Below are positions 53,309-62,829 of a stretch of DNA of 64,000 bases, piece after piece. Every line of letters begins with the position of its first letter. The first letter of the stretch is position 1. The translations under genes were made by a program, and so were the position numbers. The notes beneath the pieces were generated by a model that worked only from the letters and a program-made list of their open reading frames with translations, had not been told where the DNA came from and did not search any database. Origin of the DNA: Aquificota bacterium (GTDB lineage: Bacteria; Thermosulfidibacterota; Thermosulfidibacteria; Thermosulfidibacterales; B14-G1); NCBI GenBank assembly GCA_015486015.1, contig WFSL01000014.1, positions 62,001 to 126,000 on the forward strand. Direction: 5' to 3'.

Positions 53309-53947
53309 TCACGCCCTACCCCGCATACCCATATACATGAAGTAACACCCAAACAAGAGGAGCACCAGGGCACACCCCTTGAGGAGCCAGACATACCCCT
53401 TGGTTCCCAGAAACCTCCTACCTGAAGCTATTAGAACCGAGACAAAAGAATACCAGGCCAGATCTGCCAGGATATGGCCCACATAAAAGAAGGCCACGCC
53501 TACCCACCCCCTTTCAAGGGCAATGGTGAGATAGGCCAGGCCTATGGTAGCCCACCAGAGAAACCAGTAGGGATTAGAAAGGCTGGTGAGTACCCCCTTT
53601 ACAGGCAGATCCACCCACCCATCAGTAATATCCAACTCCTGTTCTGTCTCAAGGGGCTGTGTAGACTCCCTGTGGGTCCGCCATGCCAACCAGAAGAGCA
53701 CCATGCCTCCTCCTAATCCCAATACCCGCTCTGTAATGGGTCCCTTCAACAGGCCCCCAAGACCCATAACCACAGCAATAACAACAGGCACCTCCAGAAC
53801 GGCATGGCCCAAAACAATGAGAGGTCCTACCTTAAGTCCCCTTTTGGCAGACTCGGCCAAGGTAATGGTGAGCACAGGCCCCGGCGAAGCCGCGCCAGAA
53901 AAAGCAACAAGAAAGGAACCTATCCCAATGGCCAGCAACCCAGCCAT
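53309..53947 (-). CDS. LysE/RhtB family exporter
   Basis: This 212-residue protein of about six membrane segments has the LysE-type start (GIGSFLVAFSGAASPGPVLTITLAESAKRG) and a SNPYWFLWWATIGLAYL segment. The family exports amino acids or related small molecules. ATG 53947 follows GGGAGGGAG; longer upstream frames lack such a site. It shares a transcript with the HAD gene. Confidence 0.85.
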   Translation of the reverse strand: MAGLLAIGIGSFLVAFSGAASPGPVLTITLAESAKRGLKVGPLIVLGHAVLEVPVVIAVVMGLGGLLKGPITERVLGLGGGMVLFWLAWRTHRESTQPLETEQELDITDGWVDLPVKGVLTSLSNPYWFLWWATIGLAYLTIALERGWVGVAFFYVGHILADLAWYSFVSVLIASGRRFLGTKGYVWLLKGCALVLLLFGCYFMYMGMRGRA

Positions 53948-54106
53948 ACTCCCTCCCACATCAGGAATGACTTGTACCAAAGGGAGAATAGAGACGCCAG
54001 AGATAAAAACGCAGTGCCTCAAGCGTGGCATAAGCCCAACGGAGGAAGTGGGGCTACATAAAAAGTAGGTTGTTTATTGTGCATTATCTTCATAAATTAT
54101 AGTATA

Positions 54107-54112
54107 TATAAT
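54107..54112 (+). promoter_or_regulatory. Candidate -10 box of the diguanylate cyclase gene
   Basis: A perfect TATAAT (54107-54112) lies 27-32 bases before the ATG at 54139, in an AT-rich stretch. A TTATCT 17 bases upstream (54084-54089) is a poor -35. Confidence 0.4.
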
Positions 54113-54138
54113 GAGATTTCCCAATAGAGGTCCAATTA

Positions 54139-55539
54139 ATGCTGAACAGATGGCTAAAAGAGAAAAAAACCTTCTATGTTTTTCCATTCTGGGGGCTGCT
54201 TCTTGCTCTGGGAGCACCCTTAGGGTGGTTCATCGTAGAGGCCCTCACAGGTCTCACCGTTTCTCCCATCTACAGGGTGGTCTTGTATCTCTATATCACT
54301 TTGGGTACCGCCCTTGCCTTTGTAGTCTTTGCTGGGATCATGGTGGCCAGGATGGAAAAGGAAAAGAGGCTCTTCAATCACATCGCCTCCTCAGAAGCCG
54401 AACTCGCAAGAAGAGAAGAGATCTCCCGTCACGAGCTGAAGCTCACCAAGGAGAAGATGATCAAGATAAGCCAGTTTGGCGCGTTAATAGGAAAGTCTAC
54501 TAAGGAGGAAGAGGTTTACTATAAACTCGCCCATGCTGCCCATGTGGCATTAGGATTCGACAGGGTGAATGTCTTAAAGAAGGGGGAGAAGGGTTTGACG
54601 GTGGTGGAGGCCCGAGGCATAAAGGCGAAGGATGAGGAAGAGGTGAAGAGGCTGGAAGAGATGGCAATCCCATGCTCTGAAGAGGGAGGAGCTATCGGGA
54701 TAGCTTGCAAGGAGAAACGCTCCTTCATATTTACCTCAGGCGACTATATCCCACCCAAATATCGGCTTCCCTCACCCTACAACGAGATGGAGGCCCTTCG
54801 CTCTAAATCTTTTCTGCTGGTGCCCTTAAGAGTGGAAGGTGAGAGACACGCCAGGGCCGTGGTGGGCGCCGACAGAAAACTGAGCAAGGCCGATGTGACC
54901 CATGATGATTTGCTCTCCTTAGAGATACTGGCCGATATTGCCAGCACTGCTTTGACCAGGCTAACCTTAGAGAAAAGGCTTGAAACACTGGCCACCATTG
55001 ATGGATTAACGGGCATCTTCAACAGGAGGACCTGGATGGAGCTTGCCGAGAACGAACTAAACAGGGCCAAGAGGTACGATTATCCCTTTTCCATAGTGAT
55101 GCTCGACATTGACGACTTTAAACTTGTAAACGATACCTGGGGCCACCAAGCGGGGGATATGGTACTCAAGAGCATAGGCTCCATCCTGAGGAAGAGCTGC
55201 CGAAAGGTGGATGCCCCTGGGAGGTATGGGGGTGAAGAATTCGTGCTCCTTCTCCCCCATACCAACGGAGAGGCTGCACGAAAAGCAGCAGAAAGGCTCA
55301 GGAAAACCTTAGAGGCTACCGACATGGGTGTCCCTATCACCGTAACCGCCACCTTTGGTGTTTCGTGGTTCAACCCGGAGGATCCAGACACCACCATAGA
55401 CCAAGTGTTACTGAGGGCAGATAAGGCCCTTTACAGGGGAAAGGATTTGGGCAAAAACATTGTGATGATCAGTTGGGAAGAGGGAGGTGCAAAGGATGAG
55501 ACGGGTGAGCTTTCCCGTAGGGGGAGCCCAACATACTGA
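54139..55539 (+). CDS. Membrane diguanylate cyclase with GAF-like and GGDEF domains
   Basis: This 466-residue protein makes c-di-GMP. Two membrane helices (about 13-36 and 45-75) are followed by a short coiled coil (about 85-120), a GAF-like sensor (about 115-265) and a GGDEF domain. GGEEF is at 364-368 and an RxxD inhibitory site (RKVD) at 355-358, so product feedback is likely. Other core motifs are DIDDFKLVNDTWGHQAGD. The 3' end overlaps the next gene by 44 bases. The signal sensed is unknown. Confidence 0.93.
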   Translation: MLNRWLKEKKTFYVFPFWGLLLALGAPLGWFIVEALTGLTVSPIYRVVLYLYITLGTALAFVVFAGIMVARMEKEKRLFNHIASSEAELARREEISRHELKLTKEKMIKISQFGALIGKSTKEEEVYYKLAHAAHVALGFDRVNVLKKGEKGLTVVEARGIKAKDEEEVKRLEEMAIPCSEEGGAIGIACKEKRSFIFTSGDYIPPKYRLPSPYNEMEALRSKSFLLVPLRVEGERHARAVVGADRKLSKADVTHDDLLSLEILADIASTALTRLTLEKRLETLATIDGLTGIFNRRTWMELAENELNRAKRYDYPFSIVMLDIDDFKLVNDTWGHQAGDMVLKSIGSILRKSCRKVDAPGRYGGEEFVLLLPHTNGEAARKAAERLRKTLEATDMGVPITVTATFGVSWFNPEDPDTTIDQVLLRADKALYRGKDLGKNIVMISWEEGGAKDETGELSRRGSPTY

Positions 55540-56056
55540 AGAGACCTTAACCATTGCCAGAGAAGCAGCTGTAGAGCTTGGGATCAAATATGTGGTGGTG
55601 GCGTCAACCCAGGGAGACACTGCACGGGTAGCAGCCAGGATCTTCAAGGACAGTAGCGTGAAGGTGATAGTGGTAACCCACAATACGGGATTTAAGGAGC
55701 CTGGGGTACAGGAGATGAAGCTTGAGATGCGTCAGAGCATAGAGAAAGAAGGCCTCACAGTGTACACCGGTACCATGGTTCTCAGGAATCTTGGTGCTGC
55801 CATCAGAGACCAGATGGGCTACTCTCAGCAGGAATTGGTGGCCAATACCCTGAGGATACTGGGGCAGGGGGTGAAGGTCTGTGTAGAGATGGCAGCCATG
55901 GTAGCCGATGCCGGGCTGGTGCCCATAGAGGACATTATTGCGGTGGCGGGTACCAAGAAGGGGGCGGATACTGCTGTGGTGATTTATCCACAGCCATCTA
56001 ACAGGTTTTTCAACATGAAGATACGAGAGATCCTGGCCAAGCCCAAGGACTGGTAA
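55496..56056 (+). CDS. Free-standing pyruvate-kinase-C-like protein
   Basis: This 186-residue protein matches the pyruvate kinase alpha/beta (C-terminal) fold on its own, of the COG1751 type. It has a [22 protein letters not shown] segment and the [14 protein letters not shown] strand. No catalytic domain is attached, so it is probably a ligand-binding protein. ATG 55496 has GGGAGG 8 bases upstream and lies 44 bases inside the diguanylate cyclase gene in another frame. It is followed directly by nadM. Confidence 0.83.
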   Translation: MRRVSFPVGGAQHTEETLTIAREAAVELGIKYVVVASTQGDTARVAARIFKDSSVKVIVVTHNTGFKEPGVQEMKLEMRQSIEKEGLTVYTGTMVLRNLGAAIRDQMGYSQQELVANTLRILGQGVKVCVEMAAMVADAGLVPIEDIIAVAGTKKGADTAVVIYPQPSNRFFNMKIREILAKPKDW

Positions 56057-56057
56057 A

Positions 56058-56591
56058 ATGGACCGTGCACTACTTATGGGAAGGTTCCAGCCCTTTCACT
56101 TGGGCCACCTTCAGGTGGTGCAGAAGATCCTGACAGAATTTCCCCAGCTCATCGTGGCCGTAGGGTCTGCCACCTTTAACTACTTGGAGAAGAGCCCATT
56201 CACAGCGGGAGAGCGGATCTGGATGATCCACGAGGCATTGGCTGAAGCAGGCATAGATATGGCCCGCATCTACATCACTGCTTACCCCAATATTGAAAAC
56301 AATGCCGCTTGGGCCGCCCACCTTAAGTCCCTTTTCCCCCCTTTTACTGTAGCCTTTACAGGTAACGCCCTTCCCCACATCCTATTGAAAGAAGCAGGGA
56401 TAGAGGTTAGGCCGCTGAAGATGATCAAGAGAGAGCTCTATTCCGCCACAGAGATCAGAAAGAGAATGTTAGAGGGAGGGGATTGGGAATCGCTGGTGCC
56501 CCCTGCCGTCGCCAGAATCATCAAGGAGATTCATGGGGTACAGAGGCTCAAATTCATTGTGAGGGGAGAATCTGATCCCCTCCATTGGTGA
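56058..56591 (+). CDS. nadM: Archaeal-type nicotinamide-nucleotide adenylyltransferase
   Basis: This 177-residue enzyme joins NMN and ATP to give NAD. It has the [10 protein letters not shown] motif (nucleotide-binding) near residue 8 and [10 protein letters not shown] near the C-terminus (the ISSTxIR-like motif). The family is common in archaea and found in some bacteria. It begins 2 bases after the preceding stop, and CinA, a possible NMN deamidase, follows after 9 bases, which suggests an NAD salvage unit. Confidence 0.9.
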   Translation: MDRALLMGRFQPFHLGHLQVVQKILTEFPQLIVAVGSATFNYLEKSPFTAGERIWMIHEALAEAGIDMARIYITAYPNIENNAAWAAHLKSLFPPFTVAFTGNALPHILLKEAGIEVRPLKMIKRELYSATEIRKRMLEGGDWESLVPPAVARIIKEIHGVQRLKFIVRGESDPLHW

Positions 56592-56600
56592 GGCAAAGAG

Positions 56601-57830
56601 ATGACTGGAGCGGTTGTGACAGTGGGGGATGAGCTTCTGCAAGGCATCATCCAAGACACAAACACCCCTTATTTAGAAGGGGTACTATTGGGCTTGGGTA
56701 TAGAGCCCGTTTTGGACCTCACAGTGGGGGATGTTAGAGAAGATATTTCCCAGGCCCTGGTCTTTGCCATGGGAAGGGCCAGGGTAGTTGTAGTGACAGG
56801 GGGGCTGGGCCCTACAGAAGACGACGTCACCAGAGAAGCCATCGCCGGGTTTTGTGGTCTCCCCTTAGAGTTCAATCCAGAGGCCTGGAAGTGGATCAGA
56901 GAAAGGATTCAGGTGCGGGGCACTATCCTAAGGGAGGACCACAAGAGACAAGCCATGTTCCCCAAGGGGGCCGTCCTCTTCCCAAACAGGGCAGGGACCG
57001 CTTGGGGGTTCGGGGTACACCAAAACGACGGATGGATTATAGCCATGCCGGGTATTCCCAGAGAGATGAAGGTCATGATGGAAGGGGAGGTGATCCCATT
57101 CCTCCTCCGACGCTTGTCTCTTCCCACTGCCCGCAGGATAAGGGTATTAAAGACATTTGGCCTAAAAGAATCCGAAGTAAATGCACTCCTCAGGGACTTG
57201 ATGAAGAGGTACCCACGCCATTTGGGTCTCATGGTCAGGGAATATGGGGAAGTCCATGTGAAGATCCAGGGAGACTCCAGCACTGTGGATAAACTGGAGG
57301 ACGAAGTTAGAAAACTGCTTCAACAGCATATTTACGGTCAAGACGGGGATACCTTGGAGGCAGTGATAGGGAATCTCCTCAGGGAGCAGGGGCTTACCAT
57401 ATCTACTGCAGAATCTTGCACAGGGGGGATGCTAGCCCATACCATCACCAATGCCCCCGGCAGTTCTGACTACTTCTTGGCCGGCTTTGTCACATACACC
57501 AGCGAGATGAAACATAAGGTCCTTGGGGTGCCCCAAGAGATTCTGGAGCGCTACACCGCTGTAAGCGAAGAGACAGCATTGCATATGGTGAGGGGGTTGG
57601 TAGAGAGGACAGGAACGGATATTGGGATAGCAACAACTGGCATTGCCGGTCCCGCAGGGGGATCCTCAGATAGGCCCGTGGGCCTGGTATATGTGGGCTA
57701 CGCTATCAAGGGGCACACAAAGGTGGTGGAGTATAGATTTCACACTGATCGCCTTGGGGTAAAGACCCTAACCGTAAAATCTGCCTTAGACCACGTGAGA
57801 AGGGCCCTGATCAAGGGGAATGCAAAATGA
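56601..57830 (+). CDS. cinA: CinA-like protein with NMN deamidase (PncC) domain
   Basis: This 409-residue protein has an N-terminal MoaB/Mog-like domain (residues about 1-170, VVVVTGGLGPTEDDVTREA) and a C-terminal CinA/PncC domain (about 255-400, TAESCTGGMLAHTIT, GIATTGIAGPAGGS). CinA proteins with both parts can act as ADP-ribose pyrophosphatases and as NMN deamidases. The adjacent nadM supports the NAD link. It overlaps thpR by 4 bases. Confidence 0.92.
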   Translation: MTGAVVTVGDELLQGIIQDTNTPYLEGVLLGLGIEPVLDLTVGDVREDISQALVFAMGRARVVVVTGGLGPTEDDVTREAIAGFCGLPLEFNPEAWKWIRERIQVRGTILREDHKRQAMFPKGAVLFPNRAGTAWGFGVHQNDGWIIAMPGIPREMKVMMEGEVIPFLLRRLSLPTARRIRVLKTFGLKESEVNALLRDLMKRYPRHLGLMVREYGEVHVKIQGDSSTVDKLEDEVRKLLQQHIYGQDGDTLEAVIGNLLREQGLTISTAESCTGGMLAHTITNAPGSSDYFLAGFVTYTSEMKHKVLGVPQEILERYTAVSEETALHMVRGLVERTGTDIGIATTGIAGPAGGSSDRPVGLVYVGYAIKGHTKVVEYRFHTDRLGVKTLTVKSALDHVRRALIKGNAK

Positions 57831-58399
57831 GGACCTTCATCGCCATCGAGCTGCCCCCCGAAATCAGAGAAGGTCTCTATCGACTCATGGAAGAACTCCA
57901 GAGGGAGGGAATCCAAGGACGCTGGGTACCTCCCGAAAACCTCCATCTTACCTTAAGGTTCTTAGGGAATATTGAAGAGGATAGAATAGAAGGTATCATC
58001 GGCACTATGAAGGGTGCAGCCGAGACAGCCTCTGCCTTCCCCATATCGCTGAAAGGGCTGGGCGCCTTTCCCAGTCTTTCCCGTCCCAGGGTCCTTTGGG
58101 TAGGTGTGGAGAAAGGGCGAAAGGAACTGAGCCACCTCCAAAGGAATTTAGAGAAGAGACTCATATCCCAGGGCCTCCCTCCAGAAGACAAGTCCTTCAA
58201 ACCCCACCTCACCCTGGCCCGCTTTAAGTTTCCAAAAGAAGAGATAAAAAGAAAGGTACTTCAAGCCTGCCAGAGGCGCAAAGGACTGGTGTGGGGCGAA
58301 ACAATAGCCACCCACTTGACCCTATTTGAGAGCATCCTCTCTCCTCAGGGGGCGAAATACAAAAAGATACATCAAACCCCTCTCACACATGAAGGCTAA
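57827..58399 (+). CDS. thpR: RNA 2',3'-cyclic phosphodiesterase (2H family)
   Basis: This 190-residue 2H phosphoesterase has HLTL at 40-43 and again at 127-130, the paired HxTx motifs of the active site. ThpR opens 2',3'-cyclic phosphates and was earlier called 2'-5' RNA ligase. It starts in an overlap with cinA (ATGA) and ends at a palindrome that also closes hppA transcription on the other strand. Confidence 0.9.
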   Translation: MRTFIAIELPPEIREGLYRLMEELQREGIQGRWVPPENLHLTLRFLGNIEEDRIEGIIGTMKGAAETASAFPISLKGLGAFPSLSRPRVLWVGVEKGRKELSHLQRNLEKRLISQGLPPEDKSFKPHLTLARFKFPKEEIKRKVLQACQRRKGLVWGETIATHLTLFESILSPQGAKYKKIHQTPLTHEG

Positions 58400-58427
58400 G
58401 GTCGGGGTCCCATGGGACCCCGACCTT
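58398..58427. terminator. Perfect 30-bp palindrome, bidirectional terminator
   Basis: The 30-base sequence is its own reverse complement, a GC-rich AAGGTCGGGGTCCC arm with its complement. It begins inside the thpR stop codon and ends 2 bases before the hppA stop on the other strand. T-rich bases flank each end, so it can end both convergent transcripts. Confidence 0.75.
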
Positions 58428-58429
58428 TC

Positions 58430-60418
58430 TCACTTCACCACCTTGGTGAAAAGTGGCGCCAACGTGAGAGAGACAATAGACATAAGCTTAATCAGGATAT
58501 TCATAGAGGGACCAGTAGTATCCTTAAACGGATCGCCAACTGTATCCCCCACCACTGCCGCCTTATGGGTATCAGAGCCCTTACCACCAAGGTGCCCCTT
58601 CTCAATGTGCTTCTTGGCATTGTCCCAGGCACCCCCGGCATTGGCCATCATCACACCTAAGAGCACACCCGAAAGGGTAGCACCCGCCAGCATCCCTCCC
58701 AAGGCCTCAGGGCCAAAGATGAAACCCACTATGGGTGGAGCTATGACAGCCACAATACCAGGCACTACCATCTCCCTGAGGGCGTTAACTGTGGCAATAT
58801 CCACACATTTAGATGGATCGCACTTGGCCTTGCCCTCTAACAGCCCTGGTATCTCCCTGAACTGCCGGCGTATCTCCTGGACCATGGCAAAAGCGGTTTT
58901 CCCTACGCCCCTCATGGTCATGGAACCCAACAAGAAGGGGATGAGACCACCTATGAACAGCCCAGCCACCACACTGGCCTTGGTAACATCAATGGCCTTC
59001 AATCCCACCGTTGCACCGTAAGCTGAAAAGAGGGCCAAGGCTGTCATGGCAGCAGAGCCGATAGCAAATCCTTTGCCAATAGCCGCCGTGGTGTTGCCCA
59101 GGGCATCGAGGCTGTCTGTGATGCGCCTGGTCTCAGGCCCAAGACCTGCCATCTCAGATATACCACCCGCATTGTCAGCCCCGGGGCCATAGGCGTCAAC
59201 ACTCATAGTAACACCAATGGTACCCAGCATGCCCACAGCAGTTAAGGCAATCCCATACATCCCAGCTGCCTTATAAGCAAGAAACACACCTATAGCGATG
59301 AGGAAAAGGGGAAGGGCCACGCTCTCCATTCCCACAGCAAACCCCGTAATGATATTGGTGGCCGCCCCCGTCTGGGAAGACTCCGCTATGGTAACGATGG
59401 GTTTGGCAGAGGTGTAATACTCAGTGATGAGCCCTATGGCTATTCCCACTAAGGTACCAATCAGCAAGGCCCAAAAAACCCCCACAGGCAGACCCAACGA
59501 TTTTGTGAGGGGATAAGCCACAACGATGAGGAGTATAGCTGCCACGAAGGTGGCATACCTTAAGGCAGCTTGGGGGTTCATGTTTTTGAAAACCACCATA
59601 GAGAACACCGCTATCATAGAAGCAATGAGACCCACCATGATGATGAGTACGGGATAGACCATCCAATGGTAGGCCATCTGAGGGGAGAGACTCATGGTGG
59701 CAGCAATAGCGATACAGGCCACCACTGATTCCACGTAAGACTCAAAGAGGTCAGCACCCATTCCAGCCACGTCACCCACACAGTCACCTACGTTGTCCGC
59801 AATAACACCTGGATTCCTGGGATCGTCTTCTGGAATGCCCGCCTCAATTTTACCCACAAGGTCGGCCCCCACATCAGCCCCCTTCGTATAGATACCTCCC
59901 CCTACCCTGGCAAAGAGGGCCATGAAGGAGGCACCCATGGCAAAGCCTGTAAGGACATGAGGATCATGCTGGGCAAATAGAAGAAAGAGTACACCCAAGC
60001 CAAATAGCCCCAAGCTGGCAACTGATAGACCCATAACAGAACCGCTGAAGAAGGAGACCACCAAGGCCTTGTCTTGCCCATAATCATTAGCAGCGGCAGC
60101 AGTGCGGACGTTACCCATGGTAGTAGCGCTCATGCCAAAGAAACCCGCAAGTCCAGAACATACTGCACCAAACAGAAAAGCCACACCTGTCCAAAAGCTA
60201 ATAAATATGGCCAAAAGGATGCCCACAATCAACACGATGATAGCAACTATCTTATACTCCCTCTTCAGGAAGGTCATAGCCCCTACATGGATCATATCCG
60301 CTATTTCCTTCATGAGCTCTGTGCCAACGGGTTGTTTTATTATATACAGGTAAAGCAACCCCGCCATAACAAGCCCTGCAATCCCCAGCAATGGAGCAAA
60401 CACTACATATTGTACCAT
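58430..60418 (-). CDS. hppA: Membrane-bound pyrophosphatase, K+-dependent type
   Basis: This 662-residue ion-pumping pyrophosphatase has about 16 membrane segments. Substrate and ion motifs are [36 protein letters not shown] and a later [12 protein letters not shown], each read as short blocks. The segment [10 protein letters not shown] has Ala where K+-independent enzymes have Lys, pointing to a K+-dependent pump. Whether it moves H+ or Na+ is not decided. It recovers energy from PPi. It follows pth by 13 bases and ends at the palindrome. Confidence 0.95.
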   Translation of the reverse strand: MVQYVVFAPLLGIAGLVMAGLLYLYIIKQPVGTELMKEIADMIHVGAMTFLKREYKIVAIIVLIVGILLAIFISFWTGVAFLFGAVCSGLAGFFGMSATTMGNVRTAAAANDYGQDKALVVSFFSGSVMGLSVASLGLFGLGVLFLLFAQHDPHVLTGFAMGASFMALFARVGGGIYTKGADVGADLVGKIEAGIPEDDPRNPGVIADNVGDCVGDVAGMGADLFESYVESVVACIAIAATMSLSPQMAYHWMVYPVLIIMVGLIASMIAVFSMVVFKNMNPQAALRYATFVAAILLIVVAYPLTKSLGLPVGVFWALLIGTLVGIAIGLITEYYTSAKPIVTIAESSQTGAATNIITGFAVGMESVALPLFLIAIGVFLAYKAAGMYGIALTAVGMLGTIGVTMSVDAYGPGADNAGGISEMAGLGPETRRITDSLDALGNTTAAIGKGFAIGSAAMTALALFSAYGATVGLKAIDVTKASVVAGLFIGGLIPFLLGSMTMRGVGKTAFAMVQEIRRQFREIPGLLEGKAKCDPSKCVDIATVNALREMVVPGIVAVIAPPIVGFIFGPEALGGMLAGATLSGVLLGVMMANAGGAWDNAKKHIEKGHLGGKGSDTHKAAVVGDTVGDPFKDTTGPSMNILIKLMSIVSLTLAPLFTKVVK

Positions 60419-60431
60419 CTCCCACCTCCAA

Positions 60432-61070
60432 CTAAAAATTTTTTACAATATCTACTTCATCCTCTTTTAGCTTGCCTTCACTATCACCCCCTCCCGAAAC
60501 GCTATTTCTCCTATTGATGAGGTTTATGGCATAATTCACGCCTTTTCTCAAGACCATCTCTACGGCATCAGCCGCTAAGCGGAGGGCATCTATAAGGGCT
60601 CCTTCCTCTTCTGGCCCAAAGGGCGAGAGGAGAAAATCCACTATCGCCTGATGGTCGTGCTCCCTCCCTGCTGGCCTCCCCACCCCTACCCTCACCCTTG
60701 GAAAACCCTCCGAACCTATTTCCTCTATAATGGATTGAAGTCCCCTGTGCCCCCCAGTTCCTCCGCGGTGCTTCACCCTCACCACTCCAAAAGGAAGATC
60801 TATATCGTCGTGCACCACCAGCATCTCCTGGGGAGAAAACCCTCGAGACATCCAATCTACTACCGCCTTCCCCGACTCATTCACATATGTTTGAGGCTTT
60901 ATCAGATAAACACCATCTCCTATCCTGGCGAACAGGGAGCCACATCCCCCCTCACTGATTCTGACATTCCATCGCTGCGCAAGTACATCCACTACCATGA
61001 AGCCCACATTGTGCCTTGTAAACGCATACCTGGCTCCTGGGTTCCCTAAGCCCACAACCAGCTTCACCAT
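60432..61070 (-). CDS. pth: Peptidyl-tRNA hydrolase
   Basis: This enzyme releases peptides from stalled peptidyl-tRNA. The 212-residue protein has [24 protein letters not shown] with the catalytic His, [13 protein letters not shown], and [10 protein letters not shown] and [12 protein letters not shown] motifs. ATG 61070 is used; a TTG 15 bases up is less likely. It has a longer acidic C-terminal tail than usual (about 190-212). It lies in the ispE-prs-rplY-pth-hppA transcript. Confidence 0.95.
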   Translation of the reverse strand: MVKLVVGLGNPGARYAFTRHNVGFMVVDVLAQRWNVRISEGGCGSLFARIGDGVYLIKPQTYVNESGKAVVDWMSRGFSPQEMLVVHDDIDLPFGVVRVKHRGGTGGHRGLQSIIEEIGSEGFPRVRVGVGRPAGREHDHQAIVDFLLSPFGPEEEGALIDALRLAADAVEMVLRKGVNYAINLINRRNSVSGGGDSEGKLKEDEVDIVKNF

Positions 61071-61081
61071 AGAAGATGACC

Positions 61082-61699
61082 TCAATCCTCCTCCTCAACC
61101 TCTTCCTTCCCGAGCTCCTCAGTAACCTCCGCCTTCTCAGCAGCAGTGGCCATCACCGTAACCACAGGCTGCGATGGGTCCTCCTTCAAGATAACCCCCC
61201 CAGGCAAGGAGATGTCTCTCACAAACAGGGTATCACCTACATCCAAATCGTCGATGCCAATGACCAGCTCCTCGGGAATATCCTTTGGGAGGCACTCCAC
61301 CTCGATCTCGTCCATCAAGTACTCCACCACACCACCCTTCTTGACCCCTACAGGTTCCCCCGTAAACCTGAGTGGAATCCTGAGGGTCATCTCCCTTCCA
61401 AACGTGACAGCATAAAAGTCCACATGTAGAATGTTCAGGCCCACCGGCTCTTCCTGTACGTCCTTGATGATCACCTTCAAGGTCTTGCCTTCAAGGTTCA
61501 GATCGTAGAGCTTGGCCTCGCTCCAATGACCCTTCAAGGTATTGAGGACTGCCCCCTTCGCCTCTAAGGAAAGGGGAATTGGTGGAAGATCGGGTCCATA
61601 GACCACACCCGGCAGCAGGCCTCTCTTCCTCAGCTTCCTCGCCACCCCCTTACCTGTAGCCTCTCTCCTGGTACCCTCAAACACCAAACCTTCCCTCAT
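61082..61699 (-). CDS. rplY: 50S ribosomal protein L25/CTC
   Basis: This 205-residue L25 of the long CTC type binds 5S rRNA. The N-terminal region (ATGKGVARKLRKRGLLPGVVYG) is the 5S rRNA-binding part, the middle has NILHVDFYAV, and the C-terminal TL5-like domain runs to an acidic tail (EEVEEED). It precedes pth, as in many bacteria, and follows prs by 5 bases. Confidence 0.95.
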   Translation of the reverse strand: MREGLVFEGTRREATGKGVARKLRKRGLLPGVVYGPDLPPIPLSLEAKGAVLNTLKGHWSEAKLYDLNLEGKTLKVIIKDVQEEPVGLNILHVDFYAVTFGREMTLRIPLRFTGEPVGVKKGGVVEYLMDEIEVECLPKDIPEELVIGIDDLDVGDTLFVRDISLPGGVILKEDPSQPVVTVMATAAEKAEVTEELGKEEVEEED

Positions 61700-61704
61700 G
61701 GCCT

Positions 61705-62652
61705 CTACTTGCCTCCTCTCATAATGAACAGTGAACTGACAGACTCACCCAGGTGTATACGCCTTATGGCCTCTGCAATAAGGGGTGCCACCGACAGTAC
61801 CTTCACCTTCGAAAAGGTTTCTTTCAGTGGGATAGTGTTGGTCACCACCACCTCTTCCAGGGCCGATGACTCAATCCTATCCCTTGCCGGGCCAGAGAAG
61901 ACAGGATGGGTAGCGGCGGCAAGGCACTCTACCACTCCCTCTTCCAGAAGGGCCTCAACGGATCTTACCAGGGTGCCCGCTGTATCTATCATGTCATCCA
62001 AAATAAAGGCCCTTTTACCCTTCACCTCACCAATAACGTGCATCACCTCAGCCACATTGTCGGCGACCCTTCTCTTATCAATGATAGCCAAGGGGAGATG
62101 AAAGGACTTGGCAAAGGCCCTGGCCCTCTCAACCCCACCTGCATCGGGGGATACAACCACGAGGTTCTCGACCCCCCTGGACTCCATGTAGTCTAAGAAG
62201 ATGGGCATAGCCAAGAGGTTGTCTACAGGGATGTTGAAAAAACCCTGTATCTGACCCGAGTGCAGATCCATAGTGAGTACCCTGTCGGCCCCTGCTGCTG
62301 TCACCAGATCGGCAACGAGCTTGGCGGTTATGGGTACTCTGGGCTGCACCTTTCTATCCTGCCGCGCATATCCATAGTAAGGCATTACCGCTGTAATACG
62401 CCCTGCAGAAGCCCTCCTTAGCGCATCAATCATCACCAATAGCTCCACAAGGTGCTCATCCACCGGGGGACAGGTGGGCTGGATGAGAAAGACATCACTC
62501 CCCCTCACGCTCTCCAGGATCTGAATGTTTGCCTCCCCATCACTGAAGCGGGTAACCTTGGCTAAGCCCATGGGGATTCCCAAGCAGTCACACACCTCCT
62601 GCGCCAGTTGCGGATTAGCACTGCCGGAAAAGACTTTCATGGTCCAGGGCAT
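61705..62652 (-). CDS. prs: Ribose-phosphate pyrophosphokinase
   Basis: PRPP synthase makes PRPP from ribose 5-phosphate and ATP. The 315-residue protein has FSDGEANIQI, YYGYARQDRK (flexible loop), MDLHSGQIQGFF and the PRPP-binding DDMIDTAGTLV. ATG 62652 follows GGGGGGAG; an ATG 12 bases inside is an alternative. It comes after tRNA-Gln and before rplY, an order frequently seen. Confidence 0.96.
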   Translation of the reverse strand: MPWTMKVFSGSANPQLAQEVCDCLGIPMGLAKVTRFSDGEANIQILESVRGSDVFLIQPTCPPVDEHLVELLVMIDALRRASAGRITAVMPYYGYARQDRKVQPRVPITAKLVADLVTAAGADRVLTMDLHSGQIQGFFNIPVDNLLAMPIFLDYMESRGVENLVVVSPDAGGVERARAFAKSFHLPLAIIDKRRVADNVAEVMHVIGEVKGKRAFILDDMIDTAGTLVRSVEALLEEGVVECLAAATHPVFSGPARDRIESSALEEVVVTNTIPLKETFSKVKVLSVAPLIAEAIRRIHLGESVSSLFIMRGGK

Positions 62653-62753
62653 CTACTCCCCCCCTTTCAACCATCTGTTAGAAAGCTATCCCCTAATGAC
62701 TGTGTGTACAATCCCATGAAACCCCCAAGCCTTTCACCTTTGCACGAAGGAAT

Positions 62754-62829
62754 TGGCTGGGGTGGGAGGACTCGAACCTCCGAATAGCGGATCCAAAGTC
62801 CGCTGCCTTGCCTCCTTGGCTACACCCCA
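62754..62829 (-). tRNA. tRNA-Gln (anticodon TTG), CCA encoded
   Basis: Acceptor TGGGGTG pairs with CACCCCA; anticodon arm GCGGA/TCCGC with loop CTTTGGA gives TTG for CAA. T arm GGAGG/CCTCC. CCA is encoded after G73. Its first 10 bases overlap the 3' end of ispE, whose stop codon (TAG) is made from the tRNA sequence. Confidence 0.96.
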
